Shown here piece by piece: positions 11,785 to 21,540 of a stretch of DNA of 64,000 bases (position 1 is the stretch's first letter; every line of letters begins with the position of its first letter). Position numbers and translations under genes: made by a program. The DNA is taken from positions 16,990,001-17,054,000 of the forward strand of contig CM076141.1 of assembly GCA_038025085.1 (NCBI GenBank), in the 5' to 3' direction. This DNA comes from Tetragonia tetragonoides (Eukaryota; Streptophyta; Magnoliopsida; Caryophyllales; Aizoaceae). The notes below the pieces were generated by a model. It was not told the DNA's origin. It was given only the letters and a program-made list of their open reading frames with translations, and searched no databases.

Positions 11785-13109
11785 GCTAAGCTCTGGGGAC
11801 GTCTCCCATATAACACATCTGGAGTACCCGTAGGTTCCTACTACCCAGAGCCATCTTCCACTTTACGTTATTAGTAGCTTAAGTAGCTTTTCATTTCTAT
11901 TCTTATAAGACCACCATAACACGTCGTGTAGTGGATCATGACGTTCACACAGCCTAGCAACATAAAGCACATAATCTTTTCTTTACTCAATTGCATAGCT
12001 TTAGCTCGTATAACTTCTCATATCAGTGAACATCTCATTCACATCATACTTGTACACTGTCAACACACAACAAGCTGATCTCTTTTCCTTTGTAACTTTC
12101 GCTCATCACGTAATATACTTATTCACATCTTTTATAGCTAGCTTGTGGTGTAAAACCACATCAATTTTCATCTCTTTATAGTATAACTCACTTTTATCAA
12201 TACATAACTTGGGAAAGTAACTCATCATCACTTATTTGTTCTGTACATTACTTATAGCTTGCCTATTTACTAGCATAAGCGACTACTAATTATTTAACAG
12301 CTCATTGTTCACTCACATGACTTGCACCAAACAATTCAATTAGAAACCTGTACTTGGTATGCTCACCGTAGCCTAACAAGTAAACAGTGAATATGCATAT
12401 ACTTACAACTTGCTCAAAACATCTGTAATCGTAGATACTAGCTAAAATTCAATTGGATAAAAATAATACTAGCCCATAGATTCTCAATTTCACATCTAAA
12501 CCAATTGAATCATATATACACATAATAAGGCTCAAAATGAATGTAGAATGAACCCTACGTAGTAGATGTAGTTACCTCTAATCGATCCACCGAAAGCAAT
12601 TACGCACATAAATCCTCCTATTCAATCCTCAAACATCCATCATTTATGCATATAAACAGAATAGATAAATTAAAACCCAATTCAGAATTTAATCACTAAA
12701 TACCCAAATTAATGTAGGGTTTAGGGTTTTGGGAGCAAACCAACGAGTTACAGAAACAAGGGGCTGGCGATTCAGCGACGTTTGGGGCACTAGAGGTTGC
12801 TGGAATTCATGGCAGCGACGTAAACAGCAGCGACATCAACCACAAAACAGAGGAGAGAGAGAGACGCCGAAACAGTAAACAAGAGAGAGCACAAGTAGCG
12901 AACTTCGGCCATATCCAACAAACTTCCATTGGTGACAGTAGAGTTTTATGGGCAACAACAAGGGCGTAAGATCAGATGGTGGTGGTGGCGTGAAAGGAGG
13001 ATCATGGTGATGGTGATGCGTGGTGGTACTGGTGTCGGGCAAGGAACAGAGGAAGAAAATGAGTTTGGGTTTTCTTTTTAAAATGAAGAGAGAGAAAGCC
13101 AAGGGTGGC

Positions 13110-13121
13110 TTTTATATGGGT
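13110..13121 (-). promoter_or_regulatory. TATA box of the nested LTR
   Basis: The minus strand reads CCATATAAAAGCC about 270 bp inside the LTR start (13388). That is a typical U3 position and fixes the orientation of the nested element. Confidence 0.6.
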
Positions 13122-13462
13122 GAGGGAAGAGTCGGTTTTACTTAGCCTTATAAGTTTACTCTTAACAAATTCAATTTGAACTCTTCAACGCTAAACTCAC
13201 TATGAACTAGTGGAATTTCTTAGTCAAATTTCTAACTTAAATTCTTAGTAATCTAATTTAGGTTTTTTTATTTTATTTTATCTGAACTAGCTAAATTCTC
13301 GTATTAGCCCATTACATAAACCTTATCATTTATTTTTATTTTTTATTTTTATATACGAAAATATTATTAAAAGTAGCGGGTATTACATTCTACCCTCCTT
13401 ACAAAAAGTTTCGTCCCCGAAACTTTCGGAAAATAACTTTGTAGAAAATATGGGGTTTCACA

Positions 13463-14982
13463 TCCGGGCTTACTCTGACTCCCAGCTTGTAGTTAGCCAG
13501 ATACTTGGGACATACGAAGCCAGAGACAAAAACATGAGTGCCTACCTCGCCAAAATGAAAGAGCTCATCTCTCAATTAATCACTTTTGAGGTCAGCCAAG
13601 TGCCCCAATCAGAAAATAATCAAGTCGATGCCCTGTCAAAGCTCGCCAGTTCGGCAAAAAGTGACCACCCTCGAACGGTGTTCTGGGATATGAAAGCCGA
13701 GCGCAGCATTGATAAAGCAGAGAGTATGGTCATAGACAGAAGCCCCACTTGGATGGACCCCATCATCCAATTCCTAGCAGATGGTACGCTGCCGGAAGAT
13801 AAAAAGGAGGCGGAAAAAACTGAAAGAAGGGCAAAATGGTTCACCATGTTCGAAGGCCAGTTGTACAAACAGTCATATACTCATCCACTACTGAAATGCA
13901 TTAGCACATCGTCCGGCCAGAAAGTGTTAGCTGAGCTCCACGACGGCATCTGCAGCTCGCACATTGGCGGGCGGGCGCTAATAGGAAAAACTCTCAGAAT
14001 GGGTTACTTCTGGCCCACTCTGAGACAAGATTCCATCTCATACACCAAAAAATGCGACAAATGTCAGAGATTCGCCAACACCCCCCAAAAGCCGGCAACT
14101 CAACTTCACCCCATTTCCACTACCTTACCCTTTGCCCGCTGGGACATGGACATTCTTGGCCCCTTCACCATGGCCAAATATCAGAGGAAGTTTGTCATAG
14201 TCGATGTCGACTATTTCACAAAGTGGATCGAGGCCGAGGCAGTTTCCACCATATCAGAGGCCGATGTCAAGAAATTCATTTGGAGAAACATCATCACTCG
14301 TTTCGGGTGCCCCAGAAACATCACGTTCGACAACGCAGCCCAATTCGAAACACCAAAGCTTCAGGACTGGCTCAAAAAGTATGGGATAACAGGCAGCTTT
14401 ACAGCAGTAGCCAACCCCCAGGCCAACGGGCAGGCTGAGTCTTCCAACAAACAAATTTTGCTGGGCTTGAAGTGAAGACTGGATAAAGCAAAGGGCCTGT
14501 GGGCTGACGAGCTGCTAAATGTCCTGTGGTCCCTTCGAACAACCGAAAAGAACGCGACTGGTGAGATACCATTTATGCTGGTTTTCGGGGCCGAAGCTGT
14601 GTTGCCGATTGAAACAAAAGAACCAACTCCCCGCATCTTGATGTACGATGAAATGGTTAACAACGCACATCATCGCGAAGAGCTGGATGTGCTCCCAGAG
14701 AGACTAGGTGACGTATTGCTGTGAGCTGAGATTTACCGCCTAAGAATGGCAAGGCACTACAACCAAACACGCCCCCTACCATTGTATATTGGCGACCTGG
14801 TGCTGAGAAAGACTGAGTCAATTGGGAAAGCATCTGAGTTCGGCAAGCTAACCCTAACATGGGAAGGTCCATATCTGGTTGTCGAAGAGCTGCGGCAAGG
14901 AACCTATCGACTATCCACCCTCGACAGAGAAATGCTCCCGAGGCCCTGGAACACTGTCAACTTGAAGAAGTACTATGTCTAA
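13463..14982 (+). pseudogene. Tat element Pol: end of second RNase H and integrase
   Basis: The frame resumes with AYSDSQLVV of the second RNase H. Integrase follows: a zinc-binding region with two His (HDGICSSH) and CDKCQ near 14055; a catalytic core with Asp in DILGPF, Asp in FDNAAQF (usually DNGTQF, so one Gly is replaced) and Glu in GQAESSNK; and a C-terminal WEGPYLV motif near 14860. Stops at 14473-14475 and 14722-14724 break the frame. The natural end is the stop at 14980-14982. Bases 14983-15402 hold the 3' UTR and no gene. Confidence 0.88.
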
Positions 14983-15402
14983 GCGCCATCAATCATGCTT
15001 GGCAAAGACAAGGGCAACAACGCTCATCTAGGCAAAATAATCACCCGTGTCATCGCAATATTCACTTGTAACCACCTTTGCGGTGCAAACTTTACATGAA
15101 TGAGAACACGAGCTTCAGTCTATTTATGAATTTTATTTACTGCTTCAATAAAAGCAAAAGTTCATTCATCAAAACGGCGAGTAGAACACGGACTCTAACA
15201 ACAGTTAGCTAAGATCAGTTCAACTCACAGAAACATACGAGCCTTGACAAAACGTCAACTAAGATCGGCTTAAAAATCTTACTATCAAAATGGACTCTGA
15301 CCAAAAGGCCAACTAGTACATCAGTCCAAATAGGCAAGAAAATTATATTTCATGTAATTTTGGGCATTATTATTACAATCATAAAAATACAAGAAATACA
15401 CA

Positions 15403-16922
15403 TTACACTAAACCGGCGTCAGGTGGGGCATCGTCCTCCGGGCGAATATCGCTAACATCAAGCAGCTCTTCATCGTCAGCCGACGGAGAACCAGCATCAG
15501 ACGGATTCGAATAATCCGAAGTCGTGCCCCCCGAGCCTTTTGTCCCAGAATCAGCAGGGGATTCCTCCCCAAAACCACCGTCGTCAGAGATCCGTGCTGG
15601 AAAACCCTCTGCACCGGGATCATCAGGAACATCCCCTTGGACGCTTTCCTCGACAAAATCCAAAGCAACATCATCAAAATCGCCAGGATCCAAAGCAGTC
15701 TGCCTCGGCGGATTATCGGTATCCATAGGATCGTCAAAGTCAAAGATATCATCCAATCACGGACATGATCCTCGGCATTGCCGTCACCCTTGGCAAAAAG
15801 ATCCGGCGCTCCAAGGTCGTCATCAGAATTAAGGCCGACCTCGGACTGATTCTTGCCCTGAGGATCGGCAGGGTCTGCAGATTCAGCCGGGCCGCTAGCC
15901 ATTTCAGGTTCTTCCGACGGCAAGGCAGGCGGCCCACCGGCGTGATTGCCCTTTAAACGCGCTAACTCCTCGCGCAGGGCCAAGTTCTCTTCACGAAGGG
16001 CCAGGTTCTCCAGATGCAATTGGTTCCCCCTGGATTTCTCCTCTTCAAACTCCTGTTCCATAACCTCCATCTTGGCGAGATGGCCTTCTCGTTCTTGATC
16101 TATCTGCACACCCTGCATCTCAGCAAATTTCGAAGATGCCTGCAACTGCTTATTAGCCTCACGCAGTTCCCGGCATTCCTTGGCATACCCTTTTTCTCAG
16201 CGCATCATGAGATAAAAGTAATGCTGGAAACCTCCAACGCGAACCATCAGCTCCACGAGAACGCGATGAATCTCATCCATCTGCTTCATCCGAAAGCTGC
16301 AGAGGAAATCTAGGTCGGCATCCGGAATCATACCCATCATCTGTTCAAGAAAGTCAATCAATTCTTCCGTCTCTCCGCGGGCAATCGCCTTCATATAGGA
16401 AAAACCCTCCGGACAGGGAGGAGGCTTGCTGGAGCTAGCACCCTTGGGAGCGCCTGACTTCCGGGCAGCTGCCCAAGCTTCATATGCTTGAGATGCACTG
16501 TTAGATGCAAGAGCCGATAAGTCATCGGCGAAATCAGATTCACGAGCTATCACATCCCCCTCGGCGTCAACCTCAAAATGGCGAGCCGTACTCCCGGCGG
16601 CCATTAAGATGGGGGCACGCGCAAGATTCTTCCCTTGACGACTAGTAACGACGCGAGGTTCGTCACCAAGATCGACTCCCTTATGAAGACGTGCCCGCTT
16701 GCGCGCGACCTTTTTCGTAGGGTCCTTTATGGATCGGCGAATGGCGTCTAGGACGCCTGCCGAGCAAAAAATATCATCGTCAACTTTGACATCCGATCGA
16801 TTTTCCCCGACAGGAACAGTCTTGTCAACCAGTGTGTCTTGCGGTACGCTGCAATTCAGCCTAGCCGACTGATCTCCATGATTTGGAGAAGTCATATCGC
16901 GAGAGAGAGCGTATTTCACCAA
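15403..16922 (-). pseudogene. Antisense gene A of the Tat element: acidic coiled-coil protein
   Basis: One frame runs from ATG 16922 (or 16895) to about 15760, broken by a single TGA at 16197-16199. A 1-bp shift then leads into an acidic tail ending at 15403. The intact product would be about 500 residues. It has a basic, Ser/Lys-rich N-terminal third and a helical middle. A leucine-zipper-like stretch with the unit ENLALRE twice (near 15980-16025) follows, then an Asp/Glu-rich C-terminus. No known enzyme domain is seen. A TATA motif lies at 16979-16985, 57 bp before the first ATG. It is transcribed towards the sense pol gene, so the two genes are convergent. Function unknown; extra ORFs at this place are known in Tat elements. 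Confidence 0.7.
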
Positions 16923-16971
16923 GTGCGTCTTAAAGAAAGTGAGACAAAAATGAACAATAACAAAAGAAGTT

Positions 16972-17034
16972 CAGAAGAATTTATAGACAAAACAGGCATT
17001 CTCAGAAGAACTTTATAGACAAAAAGGTCTGTTC
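16972..17034 (-). promoter_or_regulatory. Duplicated TATA-box segment upstream of antisense gene A
   Basis: Two imperfect 31-bp units (16972-17002 and 17003-17034) each contain CAGAAGAA and TTTATAGACAAAA. On the minus strand this gives TATAAAT and TATAAAG. Either could serve antisense gene A, whose ATG is at 16922. Confidence 0.5.
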
Positions 17035-17136
17035 TCATTCATGAAATGCCACGTGGTGCAAGGTTACATCTGGGAACGCACCCCAAAGCGGGCCCACAAG
17101 ACAATAAAAATGCTAAAAATAAAAGAAAGGACAAAG

Positions 17137-19478
17137 CTAGTCCTCGGCAGACGAAATGCCCTCATCATCAGTTTCCAGATCCGGCGAAGATCTTTCGGCC
17201 ATAACACACTTAACCAAAGTGCAAACAGCATCGCCAGCCTCGGAAGATAGCACGCCGTAGATATCAGACAATGCCTGCTCGCGAGCAACGCGCCTCTCAC
17301 GAGTCAACGCTTCCTCAAGAAGCACAGCATACTCATCAGATTGTTTAAACTCGGCAATGATCTCCTCGCGCGACGAAGAGACGTCGTATCCAAAAACTTG
17401 TCGTGTTGCACTCTCAACTTCTTGTTTGTACTTTTCAATCTCCAGCTGCGCCTTCTCAATTTGGTTCTGGATGTCGGCAATAGTCTTATCCCTGCTGGTA
17501 ATCAGCTCGGACTTCAGCGCATCGATCTCTGCCGTCCTCCCAAGAGCCTCGGTTCTCAAGCCCTCCTCGGAGGCCTTTGATTCGTCAAGCTCGGCCTTTA
17601 CCCATTTATACTCCGCGCGCCACTTGACCGCGACATTCTTGTACTGCTGCACATTGGCCTCAAGACCTTGGATCTTTTTGTCAATGCCATCACGCTGACG
17701 ACGAGTAAATGAAGATCGGCAAGTTCAGGACGTAACCTCTCAAGCGTGCTGACAGAGCCCAAAAATTGCTATACAAATTATGATAATTGATCAAAATGAC
17801 AAATGTATCAGCAAAGGCATAAAGCGTCAAATAAAATCAGCTAAAAACTTACAACTCCGGCAGACGAAACCAGATCAGACATCATCGATTCAGCCGAATG
17901 TTCCCCAACCATCGCCTTAGCGTCCGCCGAGCTTTTCAGCAGCTCAGCAATAGCACCCAACACTCTCTTTTGAGGTTCGCTCCAAGCCCTGTCAGTGGAA
18001 ATCAATTCCCCAGCAAGCGTAACCCCCTCTCCCCGTTTGTCCGCCACCGGTATGTCTTTGAGTGCCATGTTCGGCTGGGGCTGTTCCACATCCATAGCTG
18101 CTGCCCGGAGCTCTACATCCTCGGCGGGATGGGGAGGAACTTCCCCGTCTTCGGCGTCACCAGAAGAATTGAAAATAAAAGACGGAGTGGCAGGAACAGG
18201 GATCTCACAGGACGTCACCATCCTCGGCCTCTTCTGGAACGGCCCACCCCTCCTACCAGTAGACAGCTCAAAAAGCGTCGTCTCGGATGGCTCTTCCTCA
18301 ACAGCCCCAGTAGGCCGGCGAGCTTGCGCTTGAGCCCTCCTCATGTCAGAGCGGCGCTTAGCCGCCGCTAAGGTTTCAGAATGAGAGCTCGGCTGTTTAT
18401 CCACCGGCAGCGGGTCGCGCGCCATGAAAGATGTTGGCATTGGTAGATCCTCATTGCCGAGAGGAATATGATCAACCCCGAGCGCCGCCCAGAATCCTTT
18501 ACCTTCTCCAGAGCGGCAGTGCCTATATCTAGCTCCTCTCCCCGTTAAGCCTTGGAGAGCAACCTCACAATATCCCCTGCAATAAAGTTAGAATAAAAAA
18601 CGAGGAACTAAAACGGACACAGTCGGAATTACAACAGACATACCTTTAATGCTCGTCAGGGACTTTGAGGAGGCCAGCAAAGACCAAGTACCCGGCATCC
18701 TTGAACCACTCAAGGCGAGGACAATACCTGACCTGGTGGCGCACTTTCCTACCGGCAGAATCTAACACGTAAACAAACTTGAAACTGTTTAGTGAGAACT
18801 CGTCGCTCGGCGACAGAGCGACCAGATCAAATCCTGCCGGCATGGCGTGATATGTAACATTGAAATCAGGAACATCTTTCCAACCGCCTGGTCGGCGAAT
18901 AGAAACCCAATGATCCTTCCAATTGTGATACTTTGAGCAGGGATAGCGAAAGGGCAAGAAACCTGGTCTATAACCGGCAGTTTAGCAATAAGGGCGCGAC
19001 TGTGAGCCGGCAGTTTTCAAAATAACGATGTACTTAAAGACGTTCAACGAAGGGGAAAACCCCATGACTTTGCACATCGCAAGATAACCGTTTATTGCCG
19101 CCCACATATTTGGTAGAAGTTGGGCCGGGGCAACGCCATAGTCCACTAAAAGTTCAACAACGAACGACGACATAGGGAGACGGACCCCGTCTCGATCATG
19201 CCATTATGCACGGCAATACAGTCGCCATCAGGAGGGCAGAAGACAACATCGCCCTCGCCGGGGAAAGAAAGTGTACAGACCTCGGGCAAACCGAGCTGAT
19301 CCTTGAAACTGGTCAGCTGATCATCATTTGTCACCGTGCGGTGAACCCATGCCAAATCTGGAGCCCAGTAGGCAACTTCCTCGGCAGCCAACGACAATTC
19401 AATGGACTTCTGCCGAAGAATTTTTCGGTATGACCTGCCGGAAGACTGTGACGACGACGGAACACCTCCAGTGGTCAT
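17137..19478 (-). pseudogene. Antisense gene B of the Tat element: 'putative gypsy-type transposon' domain plus coiled coil, with introns
   Basis: The frame starts at ATG 19478. The N-terminal 250 residues carry the pattern of the plant 'putative gypsy type transposon' family (Pfam PF04195, Transposase_28): a Leu-Pro then FVVELLVDYGVAPAQLLPN (near 19100-19160), then GFSPSLNVFKY and an RPG-W segment. A linker rich in Pro, Ser and Ala follows, then a long coiled coil (17137-17652) with an acidic end. Two introns read well: 18577-18643 (GTATGT to TTGCAG) and 17769-17852 (GTAAGT to TATAG). Frameshifts near 19175, 18650, 18480 and 17720 and in-frame stops near 18986 and 18545 disable it. A TATA box is at 19579-19586. 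Role in the element unknown. Confidence 0.75.
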
Positions 19479-19578
19479 ATTTGAAGAATTTTTAGAGAGA
19501 AGCCAGAGGAAACACTAAGCACACTAATCAGAGAGAGACACGAAAAGCAAATGATTGCAAAAATGCAAAGTTCACACA

Positions 19579-19586
19579 TTTATATA
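19579..19586 (-). promoter_or_regulatory. TATA box of antisense gene B
   Basis: The minus strand reads CCTATATAAATGTG about 100 bp upstream of the ATG at 19478. It falls inside the 3' untranslated side of antisense gene C (stop at 19654), so neighbouring units abut. Confidence 0.55.
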
Positions 19587-19653
19587 GGGGCATGACTCAA
19601 CCCCAGAAATACACATACAAGAGCACAGAGTGCAAATACAACACCTAAGAATG

Positions 19654-20325
19654 TTACACAAGCCCAGGCCCACCCATCTTACGCAAGTCCCCTTGAAGGC
19701 GCTGACACACGCCTTCCAGCTCCTTTTGACGCGAGCCCAGCCGCTCGTACAAAGCGCGAGCCGACCTCAACTCACTTTCAAAACTGGCAATCTTCAGAGA
19801 CGTATCTTGTAGACGGGAATGAATGCGAGCAAGCTCCGCCTTGATTCTCGCGACATCAGCCACCTTTTTATGTCGATCAACACACGGAGGAAAAACGGCC
19901 TCTGCTTTTGCCCAAGAAGAACCCTCGGCATCACTAGATCGCTTATCAGCATCTGACCTTGCCTGCGACCAGCCCTTAGATGAAGGAGAGTAGCGGCGAC
20001 AGCTAAGAGGAGTTGCCAAAGAGAAAGGAATTCTCTCGGCAATTATGTCCTTTTCCAACAAACTCGCGAGCGCTAACTTCACCGGCTTGCCGAGAGATGA
20101 ATCTGCCAGATGCCTGGCATACCAGGAGGCCAGACTTTCGCCGGCACGATTCTCGCCATACGGGATGCCGGCCTCCTGAACTATGCGGAAAGGCGTCTTG
20201 GACGTAGAATCAAGACTTTCCCGGCACAGCCTCTTCGGTGTTTTTTGCAGCCTATAGCGGCTAACGACTTCAGGCTCACCCTCAGAGTCACTAGACCCAG
20301 AGAAAATCACAATAGTTGAAACCAT
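19654..20325 (-). CDS. Antisense gene C of the Tat element: coiled-coil protein, intact ORF
   Basis: The open frame is uninterrupted. The first ATG of the frame is 20367, but a TATA motif (GTATAAG, 20369-20375) sits right there, so the ATG at 20325 (MVSTIVIF) is the likely start, giving 223 residues. The first two thirds are polar and Ser/Arg-rich. The last 75 residues form a coiled coil (ARIKAELARIHSRL onward) containing RLGSRQKELEGVCQRL. That end resembles the C-terminus of antisense gene D (RGRQDRLFEFCGFLRNEL), suggesting a duplicated gene pair. No catalytic motif is seen; function unknown. Survival of the frame in a decayed element is notable. Confidence 0.65.
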   Translation of the reverse strand: MVSTIVIFSGSSDSEGEPEVVSRYRLQKTPKRLCRESLDSTSKTPFRIVQEAGIPYGENRAGESLASWYARHLADSSLGKPVKLALASLLEKDIIAERIPFSLATPLSCRRYSPSSKGWSQARSDADKRSSDAEGSSWAKAEAVFPPCVDRHKKVADVARIKAELARIHSRLQDTSLKIASFESELRSARALYERLGSRQKELEGVCQRLQGDLRKMGGPGLV

Positions 20326-20368
20326 AATGGGACAAACTCTAACAGGCATAACCAAATTGGATCTCACA

Positions 20369-20375
20369 CTTATAC
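20369..20375 (-). promoter_or_regulatory. TATA box of antisense gene C
   Basis: The minus strand reads TTTGTATAAGTGTG, 44 bp upstream of the preferred ATG at 20325. This is a weaker match than the boxes of genes B and D. Confidence 0.4.
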
Positions 20376-20690
20376 AAAGACAACCGAAGTACAGAGCAAA
20401 CAGATGACGTCACCTACGACCAACAACAAATTGCCATCTGTCAAACTGATAGATACGAATCAATTGGTCATTAAAGCAAGTCAACAATGAAACCCCCTGG
20501 CCCACCACGAGTTTCTTAGGGCAAAAAACGAGAATAAACACCTGGGGAACAGGAGAACCAGAAAGAAAGAAGCAAACTCAAGACGCAAGCAATCAGAGTT
20601 AATTTCTGGGGCAAAAGAACATCGTTCTCATTCATTAAAGAGCCGGGTAGTGACCGACATTACAAGACCGTCGAGGAAAAGGATCGTCAA

Positions 20691-20691
<1 letters not shown>

Positions 20692-20724
<33 letters not shown>

Positions 20725-20739
20725 AGAGAGAGAGAGAGA
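20692..20739. repeat. (A)n and (GA)n tract
   Basis: About 30 A followed by AG repeats in the 3' untranslated side of antisense gene D, between genes C and D. Bases 20376-20775 otherwise contain no gene. Confidence 0.9.
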
Positions 20740-20775
20740 AAGACAACAACAGCACTACAATCCACAACACTACAA

Positions 20776-21336
20776 TCAAGCTTGTAGACCAGAATGATCA
20801 GCACCAGCATCCCTCCTAAGCTCGTTTCTCAGAAACCCACAAAACTCAAACAGCCGGTCTTGCCGACCCCTAAGCTCGGCAACACGAGCCTTCGCATCAT
20901 CCAGTTCCGCCTGGATGGCCACAACCCGCCGCTCAGCTTCATGAAGGTCCAGAACAAGAGATCCCAAGCTCCCAAGGCTGGTCTTAAGCCCTTCCTCATA
21001 TTCCGCGCGGTTTATTGTCCCATCGAGTCCCCGGCCATAACGTGGATGACCTTCATAACCCGGAGGGGGCGAGACACTCCTCTCAAGCTTGATCTCTTTA
21101 CCCTTGGAAGATAAGGGAGTTCTGCGAGCTGAAGTACCTCCAGCAGCCGCGCCGACAGAAGAAGGAAGCCCTAGGACTATTTGCTGGGGAATTACTGTGT
21201 GGCCGGGGGCATCCAGAGTCGCACCAGCCGCCACTGAACGCCGAGTTGTCGGCCTGTCTGGTCGGCAAAGAGAAGAAGCAAGCCGAGGACACTTCCCAGA
21301 CCCGCCTTGCCGTGCCTCGTCAGACGAATTAGCCAT
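20776..21336 (-). CDS. Antisense gene D of the Tat element: small coiled-coil protein, intact ORF
   Basis: ATG at 21336 (MANSSDEARQGG), stop at 20776; 186 residues with no interruption. The N-terminal half is Gly/Ser/Arg-rich and probably disordered. The C-terminal half (from EAERRVVAIQAELDDAK) is a coiled coil with the R-x-RQ-x-x-L-x3-C-x2-L pattern shared with antisense gene C. A TATA box (TATATAAA) lies at 21425-21432, about 90 bp upstream, followed by a plausible 5' UTR. The gene sits between the 3' LTR and gene C. Function unknown. Confidence 0.65.
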   Translation of the reverse strand: MANSSDEARQGGSGKCPRLASSLCRPDRPTTRRSVAAGATLDAPGHTVIPQQIVLGLPSSVGAAAGGTSARRTPLSSKGKEIKLERSVSPPPGYEGHPRYGRGLDGTINRAEYEEGLKTSLGSLGSLVLDLHEAERRVVAIQAELDDAKARVAELRGRQDRLFEFCGFLRNELRRDAGADHSGLQA

Positions 21337-21424
21337 GTTTAAAGTATTGAGATTCCTGATACCAATACAGATGGAAGAGCAGAATCTAATTGCACAAATC
21401 ACGTACGGACAAAAAGACCAAGAG

Positions 21425-21432
21425 TTTATATA
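21425..21432 (-). promoter_or_regulatory. TATA box of antisense gene D
   Basis: The minus strand reads TTTCTATATAAACTC about 90 bp before the ATG at 21336 and about 110 bp inside the 3' LTR boundary. It is thus in the internal region, not in the LTR. Confidence 0.6.
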
Positions 21433-21530
21433 GAAAAACGCCCCAGGCTCAAAGAAGACAAAACGCCTCCTTCGAGTGCATTAATTGTCAGAAACGCTTT
21501 GTCTCCTATCGGTTCCACAAAACCGTTCCT

Positions 21531-21540
21531 GAGGGGCAAA
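21531..21540 (+). other. Polypurine tract of the Tat element
   Basis: GAGGGGCAAA immediately before the 3' LTR, the position where plus-strand priming occurs. Confidence 0.8.

Larger units (their letters stand above)
10953..13462 (-). mobile_element. Nested LTR-retrotransposon remnant (chromovirus Tekay/Del-like)
   Basis: The insertion is bounded by a perfect 5-bp duplication TCCGG (10948-10952 and 13463-13467) and has TG...CA ends. Removing it rejoins the RNase H reading frame (Lys-Ile-Arg then Ala-Tyr-Ser-Asp). On the minus strand it reads: a short 5' end (TGTGAAACCCC), about 40 bp, the TTTCGGGGACGAAA motif, a purine tract AAGGAGGG, then a 2.4-kb 3' LTR (13388 down to 10953) starting TGTAATACCC and ending GGGTGTTGCA. 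Almost all of the 5' LTR and the internal region is deleted. No ORF of its own is supported. Assignment to Tekay/Del rests on the LTR start and the PPT-side motif. Confidence 0.85.

Noticed and set aside
12836..13102. His/Pro-rich 88-codon ORF in the nested LTR
   Set aside because: It falls just downstream of the LTR TATA box and is made of GGTGGT repeats on the other strand; more likely an untranslated leader.
14052..14438. 128-codon ORF in a second frame over the integrase
   Set aside because: It is a shadow of the integrase frame, which carries the conserved catalytic motifs.
16197..16922. Interpreting the antisense ORFs of the Tat element as host genes that the element captured recently
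   Set aside because: They lie wholly inside the LTRs, share the element's composition, include a domain already known from gypsy antisense ORFs, and Tat elements commonly carry extra ORFs here. Capture cannot be excluded without copies to compare.
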